A stretch of 64,000 nucleotides of DNA. Source: Silene latifolia (Eukaryota > Streptophyta > Magnoliopsida > Caryophyllales > Caryophyllaceae). This document shows positions 56,823 to 64,000 of this stretch, piece by piece. The stretch covers positions 50,892,293 through 50,956,292 of the forward strand of contig NC_133528.1 of the NCBI RefSeq assembly GCF_048544455.1, given 5' to 3'. The first letter of the stretch is position 1. Each line of letters begins with the position of its first letter. The notes beneath the pieces were generated by a model. The model did no database searches. It saw only the letters and a list, made by a program, of their open reading frames with translations, and was not told the DNA's origin. The position numbers were made by a program, and so were the translations under genes.

Positions 56823-58328
56823 ATGATGAACCTAAAGGGAAAAAGCAATAAATCATCCGAGTCCGCACCTAAGAAGCGCAAGGGAACTTCTTCATCCACT
56901 CCTAGGGAGACAATGGGTCATCGCAATGTGATGATAGGAGGTGTGGAGCAACTCGAATTTTTACCCGAGGTGATCTTCACTTGCAACGATCACCGCCAAA
57001 AATTCGTTCATCTTCTAGGTAAGCATTACGAACCCACTCAGTTCATTGATACCAATGTTTTAGAGGTTCTAGGTATGCGGTATCAAACTGAAATGTTCTT
57101 CGATGGTTTGGGTCTCGGGAAGATATTCTATGCCCATGAGGAGACCTATCTTAGCCTTACCCTTGAGTTTCTATGTAGTCTTCGCATTGTCACAAATACT
57201 CAAAGAACTGTTGCTATGGAATTCCGACTTTGCAACCAAGACCATAGGTTAACTTTGGACCATTTTGCAAACATTTTTGGTCTTATAGTACCAAATGACA
57301 ACACCGATAAGCCCTCCGACTTCAATGTTAACCACATTTGGATAGCTATCTCCGGGAGGGATCTCATTCACTTTAAGCAATGCTATACCTTTGCAATTCA
57401 ACATCCGGTGATTCGGATCACCGAGCGCTTCATAGCCGGCACTATCAATGGGAGATTTGAACAAGATAGGTGCACTCTCCTTGACTTGACCTTCTTAGAG
57501 TCTTATTTGAATGTTCAAGGGACAAGGCCTTACAATTTTAACACGCCCCTTGAGATGCTTACAAGGGTCTTTGATTATGCTCAAGGGAACTCTAACATTA
57601 AGACCTTTGTGATGGGAGGCCTAGTCACAATGTTGGCCAATGACCTTTGCCACGGGTTTAACCTTCATGGGGCCTATGTGAAGCTCGAAGGGAGCACTTT
57701 GATTAACGAAGAGGATATCTTCAACCACCACCGGTGGTGTACCTACACTCAAACCGGGAGTGTGGAGTGGTTTACAAAGAGATGTTCTTCTATTGTCCTC
57801 ATGGGGTGGAACGTACCACCTACCGAGCCTCAGTTGAGTCGGTACTCGCCTACTCCGAGCTACCTCCTAGATATTTAGATCCATCCCAACCCACCACAAC
57901 GAGAGGAAGCACCTCGTCAAGCCCGTCAACCTCGTGGGATGCCAATACGGGATAATGCACCACCGTCTTATGTACCCATTCCACCCTATCCCACTCAACA
58001 TGTACCGTTCGCTCCCCAAGTTCCCAATGCTGCGGACATGAATGACTTGATGAAGCTTATCCAACGGGTTTATCTTGGAGTGCACGATGGGAGGGTTGAC
58101 AACTATTTGGCCCTTTATCCTCAATACTACCAAATGGCTCAACAAGGGTATATCGACCCTAGAGGCCCTCGCCCATCTTGGGCTCAACCACACCTATTGT
58201 TCCCTAATCAAGGGAACCAAGACGGTAATTTTGGGGTCCAAGGTGGAGGGTTCTACGGCCAAGGAGGAGGATATGACCAAGGGGGTTCTAGTGGGTATAG
58301 ATACCGCGATGATGATGATGACGAGTGA
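56823..58328 (+). pseudogene. ATHILA ORF1-family protein (AthE), two frameshifts
   Basis: ATG 56823 opens 351 codons. The frame changes near 57770 (after 'EWFTK') and returns near 57880, so the C-terminal part is in the original frame again (57939-58328). The N-terminus is basic (Lys/Ser-rich). The conserved core includes LTLEFLCSL (112-120) and 'MGGLVTMLA'. Then comes a Pro/Arg-rich linker, 'VDNYLALYPQYYQMAQQGYIDP' in part similar to AthA 'YLAQYPPLLHLARQGLLDP', a Gly/Gln-rich stretch and a final Asp/Glu run. Function unknown. Confidence 0.8.
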
Positions 58329-60274
58329 GATGGTAAGAGGTGTCTACCACACCACCTCTAATTGTAAGATATTCTTTTTCCCTTCCTTTCTCTCATGTAA
58401 AGTTGTATTGCATTTTCAATTATCTTGCATTTGTATTATATCATTCACCTTAGAATAATTCATATAGTATAGTTCACATAGTATAATTTGCATTGTAGTA
58501 TATTTCACATGATTCATATAGTTAGTAGCACATAGACTAGAATTCTTTTTCACTAATGACCAAACCTATTCATTTCTACACTAGAAATAGTATTTAAATC
58601 GGTTTGGGGAGGTTTGATCATAGGTGACCCAAGCATTTACATAGAGAGCATGCATTATTTAGTGTAGTTTAGATTGCATTCATTTGTTATATATGTCATA
58701 TAGAATTGAATTTAGTTAGAACATGCATTCATTCATATCATATATTGCATTTGTACTTCAATTTTCATAAAACTTTAAAAATCCAAAAACATGTATTTCT
58801 TTTTCATTCCTACTCCTACATGTACATTGAGGACAATGTCCAAAATAAAGTGGGGGATGGGAATTTATATTCCAAAATGCATAAAAATTGAAATTTTTTG
58901 AAAAAAATACAAAAATATGTCTTTTTATTTCATAAAATCAAAAACCATAAAAATTTGAAAAATTGAAAAAACCAAAAACATGTTCATTCCTTTATAGTGT
59001 AGTATTGTATATATTGTATATACTTGTTTGTTTGTTTGTCTATCCTTTTTCGCATTGATCGACTACGCCACATCCGAGACATGAGGATCATGTAGACCGC
59101 ATGGTATGATCTTTCCAATCTCCTTTTCCCTCTTTATGTTAATGACTATGTGGCTTTATTTTGATTGATGCGGTATGAAACAATGTGATCATAGGATTGT
59201 ATTTAGATTATATGGAATACTAGTTGGTAGAAGCATATGCATTAGGTTATATAAATGTTAATTGCATCATGGCATATAGTTGTATTTAGGAAAAATTTTG
59301 TGAAAGCATTTATTTGGGAAACTTGACAAGTGTATATAGGCCCTTGTAGATACTTTTTTCTTCTTAAGACTTTGCTTGTTAGAATACTTGTAAAACACCC
59401 TAGGACGTGTCATACTAATATCTTTTGACCCATGGACTAAGGCCTAGTCAAGAGTACCTTGTGATGTGATAACTCCTTGGCTACCGTTTATTCCAAGGTG
59501 ACCCTTGAAACCATGCAACCATCATCCATATTCTACCACATTTTGTCATCAAAAAGAGAATGGGCACAAAAATTGTGCAAATTTGAGTTCAAGAATTGAA
59601 ATGAAAAGAAAAAGTTTGCAATTGCATCAAAAAGAAAAGAGGAGTAACAAAAATGAAAACTCCTATGCTTCAAGTATAAGCACCCTCACTACAAATGGGG
59701 TAACTTTGAAAATGTTCAAAAGAAAATGCAAAAAGTTGAAATTGTCAAGTTTTGAAATGCCAAACATCAAAAGAAATGGCAAAAAGAAATTATTCTCTAA
59801 TGTCAAATGCCACAAAAAACTGGGGGGGAAACAACAACAAAAAGCAAACTCTCACATGAAACTCAAATTCTATTGATCCCTTTTCCATCGAATCCCCTTT
59901 TGTGCATAGTAAAGAGGGGATGACCCTTCTTCTTGTTTAAGCAAGAAGGGGAATTCCGCGATCCTCCAGTGTTTCTAACACCATAGGGAGTCTACTCTTG
60001 ACGAAAGCATTTAACAATTGAGGACAAAGGTACCCTAGCTTGATACAACTTGGAGGTGATTTATTGGTATCCTTCTAGGCTTAGTAGTTTGAAGAAACTG
60101 TATCTATGATGGAATGTGTACCCTTAGATTGCTTCCCTTGTAGATAATTTCCGCCACTTAGATGAGGAAAGTGGCTATTCTTTTGTAGATGCATCCATTA
60201 CTTGTTTTGTGTACTTTAATGCTTGGATGTATCGCCATTTTGGCAAGCCCCACCTTGCCTTACAAGAAGGCATC
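58329..60274 (+). other. 3' non-coding region of AthE
   Basis: Holds CATTGAGGACAATG and GTGGGGGATGGG (about 58826-58862), the crossed 7-mers (59067-59174) and an A/G-rich region (59560-59870) whose reading frame is low complexity. It ends at the LineB insertion within 'AAGAAGGCATC', which matches 3720-3730 of AthA. Confidence 0.8.
59067..59174 (+). other. Candidate RNA pseudoknot block (AthE copy)
   Basis: GCCACAT 59067-59073, ACCGCAT 59096-59102, ATGTGGC 59148-59154, ATGCGGT 59168-59174. Same order and near-identical spacing to AthA. Confidence 0.4.
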
Positions 60275-60383
60275 TTTTTTTTTTGCTAAAATGTGAGGGT
60301 ATATATTAGAATAAAGGCAAAAGTCCAACAATTTACAATACACACAACTTTGGCCTATCAAAGACACAGCCTAAGCAACAATC

Positions 60384-63300
60384 TTAGAAACCTATCTTCC
60401 TAAGCCAAAACTTATCCTTCTCAATACATAGATTTCTAATCTTGTCTTTCAGTCTCATGCTCACGCTTGCAATGATATCCTTGGCAATCTGTTCAGGGTG
60501 TCTCACCTGCAACTCTAACCTACATTTATTTCATTGCATCCATATCGTGTAGTAACAACTACATATAAGCAGGCTATGAAACTGTTTCTGCAATGGTGTT
60601 CCTGTTACTCTCCCATGGATAGGGTCAATCCTTGGGATTCTACAGCTGGCCCACCATTCTACTGCTGCAAGCACCATGCTGCTGTACTCACAGGAAAAAA
60701 ATAAATGGTCATGTGTTTCAACTCCATTACCACAGAGCACACAGCTTTCATCATCAGTATAGCCTATCCTTTTCAGTTTTGCACGCACATTCAGAGCCTT
60801 ATGCATACATAACCAGGTAATTACAGACTGTTTGGGGATAGCCCAATTACTCCATACAGTTTTATGCCATTGACATATAGCTTCTCTATGCCTGCTCCAT
60901 TCGTAGCCACTCTTGATGCTGTACCCCTTATCATCTAGAATCCAATTCCCATTCTGAAATCCTGCAGCAAACTTGGATTTCATTTTGCAAATCTTCTTCC
61001 AGTACCAGGCAGCATCTAAACCAGGCTCATAAGTCTCCCATTCATGATTTTTAATGTAGATAGCTCTTACCCATTTGACCCAAATTCGATCAGGTTGTGT
61101 ATATACCCAGTCCACCAGCTTAGTCACAGCAGCATCATTCCACTTATGAATTTGTTTCACCCCCAGTCCACCCTCCTCCTTTGGCAAACATATTTTGAAC
61201 CATCCCACAAGAGGAATTCTCAGGTAGTCTGCAGTGCCATCCCACAAGTAATTTCTACACAAACTGTTTATGCTCTTTAGCACCGCCTTTGGAAGAATAA
61301 AGATTGCTGCCCAGTAGGTATGAAGGGTGGTTAAAACTGATTTGATTTGAGTGATCCTTCCTGCATAGGATAGCTTCCTCGTCACCATACCCCTGATTCT
61401 TTAAATCACTTTCTCAACCAACACATTGTAATCTGCCTTGTTTAATCTTCCTGCTTTCATAGGTATTCCCAGGTATCTAAAGGGCATGATACCTTCCTGA
61501 AAACCTGAGACAACCAAGATGTCTTCTTTAAGCTGTGCTGTGACACCATTGAAAAAGACTTCAGATTTTGATGCATTCATCTGAAGGCCTGAAGCTTTGG
61601 AGAACGTAGAGAATGCTCTGAGAAGGAGCATGATAGACCTTGCATTACCTTTGCAAAATAAAAGAAGGTCATCTGCAAACAGCATATGATTAAGCTTGAG
61701 AGGGCCACACAAAGGATGATAATTGAAAGGCCATTTTTGCACTGCATAGTCAATAATCCTCGTAAGATACTCCATGCATATAACAAAAAGGAGAGGGGAG
61801 ATGGGGTCCCCTTGTCTTAATCCCCTTCTGCCTTTGAAATACCCAAAATGGTTACCATTAAAATTCAGGGTGAAGCTAGGAGTAGTAACACAACTCATGA
61901 TCAATTTCCTGAATTTATCAGGTATCTTTAGAGCTTGAAGCATTTGGTCCACAAATTGCCATTCCACACTGTCATATGCTTTTTGTAGATCAATCTTAAA
62001 GAGGCAGCGAGGAGACACACTCTTCCTATTATAAAGTTTAATAATATCCTGGCAAATCATGACATTCTCTAGAATATATCTCCCTTGAACAAAAGCTCCT
62101 TGGTTTTGGCTTATAATATCAGGCATGACCTCAGCAAGCCTATTACAAAGTAATTTTGAGATGGTTTTGTAAATTACATTGCAGCAGGCTATTGGCCTAA
62201 ACTGTTGCACCTTGCTAGGGTTATTAACTTTGGGAATCAGAGTAACAGTAGTGGCATTTAGCTGGTTTAGCAACTTCCCTGTGTCAAAGAAATTTAAAAT
62301 AGCTTGAGTGACCTCCTCCCCTACAATATCCCATGCATCTTTGAAAAATTTGCTTGTATATCCATCAGGCCCAGGAGACTTATCGTTGGAAATGCTAAAA
62401 ATGGCTTGTTTTATCTCCTCTCTAGTAACAGTCCTGTTCAGAATAGCTGAATGCTCCTCTGTGCAGCACCTCCCTTTTTGGACAATAGAGATATTAACAT
62501 TCTCATTTGGCATACTACTACCCAGGAGATTCTTATAATAGTCCAAGAATGCTTCTTGAATACTAGCTCCTGTAGTGCATACATTGCCATTCTGATCTTC
62601 AATTTGCAGAACCTGATTTTTCAACATTCTCTTTTTAATGATGCCATGAAAGAATCCTGTATTGCTATCACCACTTTCCATCCATTTTATTTTTGCCGTC
62701 TGCGCCAGGTAGCTACTTCTAGCATTAGCAAGCTCCCTATAGTCTTGAGCTGTCTCTATTTCCTACATGATCAGATTTGGGTCAGTAGGGGACTGCTGTA
62801 GCTGTTGTTGAATTTTCTCCAATTTTCCCTTTGCAATATCAGTATTGTTCTCTACATCAGCGTAGCATTCCCTATTGAGCTTCCTTAGCATAACCTTAAG
62901 AGCCTTTAATTTCTTAACCACTCTGAACATTCTTGTCCCAACTACATTCATACTCCAACCCTGCTGAATGATAGCTTTGAACTGCACAGCTTGTCCCCAC
63001 ATGTTATAATATCTGAATGGAGGTCTGCCTTTACACTCCCTCAAAGAGGAGCTTACTGTGCATGGGGTGCGATCAAATAAACCCTCTGGATGAAAATGAG
63101 CTTGCAGGTCAGGGAAGCAATCCAGCCATTCTTGGTCTACAAAAAACCTATCAAGCTTACTGAAGACCCTACTATCTGGACCCTGCTTATTATTCCAAGT
63201 AAATTTGGAGCGAGTAGCAGGGATATCTATCATCCCACATTGATCAAGACAATCTCTAAATGGTGCCATTTCAGCAATAGAGCTCTGTCCCCCCAGTCTT

Positions 63301-63749
63301 TCCTCAGGAGTGAGAACACAGTTGAAGTCTCCTGCCATTGCCCAGGGCCCATCACATTGCATAGCAAAAGCCTTCATTTTACTCCATAATTCTTCTCTAC
63401 TCACAATATCATTATGAGCATAAATCATAGTTAAATAGAACATCTTGCTATTAATTCTAGAATATACCCTCATATGAATAAACTGGCTACAATAATCCAT
63501 AGGCTGCACATCATAAGTATTAGGGTTCCACACAACCCACACCCTACCTCCCTTATGAAACCTAGTGTTGGTAGTTAAACACCAGCCTTCACATAGTTTA
63601 TTACCTATACCCACTATATTCTCAGGCTTTACCTTTGTTTCAAGAAGACCAAATAAGCCTACATTATTCTTATTCATAAACCATTTAACACTACTCTGTT
63701 TATCTACATTGTTTAAACCCCGTACATTCCAAAATTCTATCGTATTCAT
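60384..63749 (-). pseudogene. LineB ORF2: endonuclease, reverse transcriptase and zinc-binding domain
   Basis: One frame of 1122 codons from ATG 63749 to TAA 60384-60386, with three premature stops: TAG at 62763-62765, TAA at 61401-61403 and TGA at 60528-60533. Each can be explained by a C-to-T change (CAG, CAA, CGA). Residues 1 to about 230 are an AP-type endonuclease ('FWNVRGLN', 'GDFNCVLTPEERLGG', 'SKLDRFFVD'). The reverse transcriptase covers about 440-720 ('FKIDLQKAYDSVEW' at 583-597, 'GLRQGDPISPLLF', FADDLLLF at 691-698). A zinc-binding RVT domain lies at about 960-1030 ('SCVLCGNGVETHDHLFFSC'). No RNase H domain is seen. There are no frameshifts. Confidence 0.93.
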
Positions 63750-64000
63750 TGATCAGGAGTATGGATTAGGGTACTTGTTTGTCCAATACCTTCCTTAGGC
63801 ACCTGAGTAAGAGCAGCAAGGAAAGTAGGAGACTCATCTCTTCTTATAATTCGAACACCAGATGCATTGCCTTGGGAGTTGAACTTCACTATTTGGCTTG
63901 CAGGCGTAGTAACCAGAGGAATCACAGCAGTGTTCACAGCATTGGGAATAACAGGTGTACTCATCTTTGGACTGAGCTGTACAGCTTGCTGCACAGGTCT
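63746..64000 (-). CDS. LineB ORF1, C-terminal end
   Basis: The frame is open from the window edge to TGA 63746-63748 and overlaps the ORF2 start as ATGA. Only a low-complexity Pro/Thr/Val/Ser-rich tail is visible; the nucleic-acid-binding part lies right of the window. The overlap suggests that ORF2 is translated by termination-reinitiation. Confidence 0.7.
   Translation of the reverse strand, partial: RPVQQAVQLSPKMSTPVIPNAVNTAVIPLVTTPASQIVKFNSQGNASGVRIIRRDESPTFLAALTQVPKEGIGQTSTLIHTPDQ

Larger units (their letters stand above)
52885..60274 (+). mobile_element. AthE: Athila-type element with acidic ORF and ORF1, pol-less
   Basis: 5' LTR 52885-54464, PBS 54468-54485, acidic ORF 54622-56014, internal promoter array 56266-56690, ORF1 56823-58328, 3' non-coding region to 60274, then interrupted by LineB. 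Its PPT and 3' LTR should lie right of the window. It is inserted in the 3' region of AthD; CCTAG (52880-52884) is the expected duplication. No pol is present between the acidic ORF and ORF1. Confidence 0.88.
60275..64000 (-). mobile_element. LineB: L1-type LINE, 5' end outside the window
   Basis: Minus-strand element. Its poly(A) is seen as ten T at 60275-60284. It has a 3' UTR of about 100 bp, ORF2 60384-63749 and the end of ORF1 from 63746. It is inserted in AthE and is probably among the younger insertions here. Confidence 0.92.

Noticed and set aside
59505..59876. 123-codon Lys-rich ORF in the AthE 3' region
   Set aside because: Low-complexity purine-rich sequence in a region that is non-coding in AthA and AthD; no conserved start or domain.
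1..64000. Host genes, tRNA, rRNA
   Set aside because: No ORF outside the transposable elements shows a known domain, and I saw no cloverleaf with A and B boxes; the tRNA-like matches are primer-binding sites.

Overview
The window is plant nuclear DNA made entirely of transposable elements. I find no host gene, tRNA or rRNA. The host is a flowering plant: Athila-type Ty3/gypsy elements with a tRNA-Asp-like primer-binding site (PBS), Tekay-like gypsy and Ty1/copia elements with tRNA-iMet PBSs, plant L1-type LINEs, a Stowaway MITE and a Helitron are all present. I cannot name the species; Caryophyllales is only a weak guess. Element names below (AthA to AthE and so on) are mine.

Layout. 1-5635: 3' part of Athila-type element AthA (ORF1, long 3' non-coding region, polypurine tract or PPT, 3' LTR). 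5636-6167: piece of a copia LTR (minus). 6168-22888: TRG (minus), a gag-only gypsy element whose 3' LTR carries an Athila solo LTR (7221-8843), whose gag is split by a second gypsy element ChrX (9964-17743, minus) and whose 5' LTR carries a Helitron (22219-22638). 22889-about 24375: 3' end of a plus-strand Tekay-like element. 24376-24511 and 39226-39755: the two halves of one LINE ORF2 (minus), split by AthB (24512-39220), whose 5' LTR is itself split by copia element CopN (24541-33390). 39756-41215: gypsy LTR remnant. 41216-41837 and 47464-47907: an unassigned repeat split by AthC (41838-47463). 47908-52884: AthD, carrying a Stowaway MITE and interrupted by AthE (52885 onward). 60275-64000: LineB (minus), inserted in the 3' non-coding region of AthE and running off the window.

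How the parts work together. Wherever the coding interior is visible, the LTR elements lack protease, reverse transcriptase and integrase reading frames. They keep LTRs, PBS and PPT, so they look like non-autonomous elements mobilised in trans. Four Athila-type elements keep a short acidic ORF ending in a shared [FY]DxLLRAL motif. AthA and AthE keep an ATHILA ORF1-family gene, and ChrX, which has a tRNA-iMet PBS, carries a diverged ORF1 as its only long ORF.

The most unusual signal is a set of short palindrome arrays (consensus ACTCGATCGAGT in some families, variants around CGCTCG in others). They sit just upstream of a TATA-like box in the LTRs of unrelated families, and again inside elements just upstream of ORF1 or of the place where it would be. 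A second candidate is a conserved crossed set of 7-bp complementary segments (A-B-A'-B', pseudoknot topology) in the 3' non-coding region of three Athila elements.
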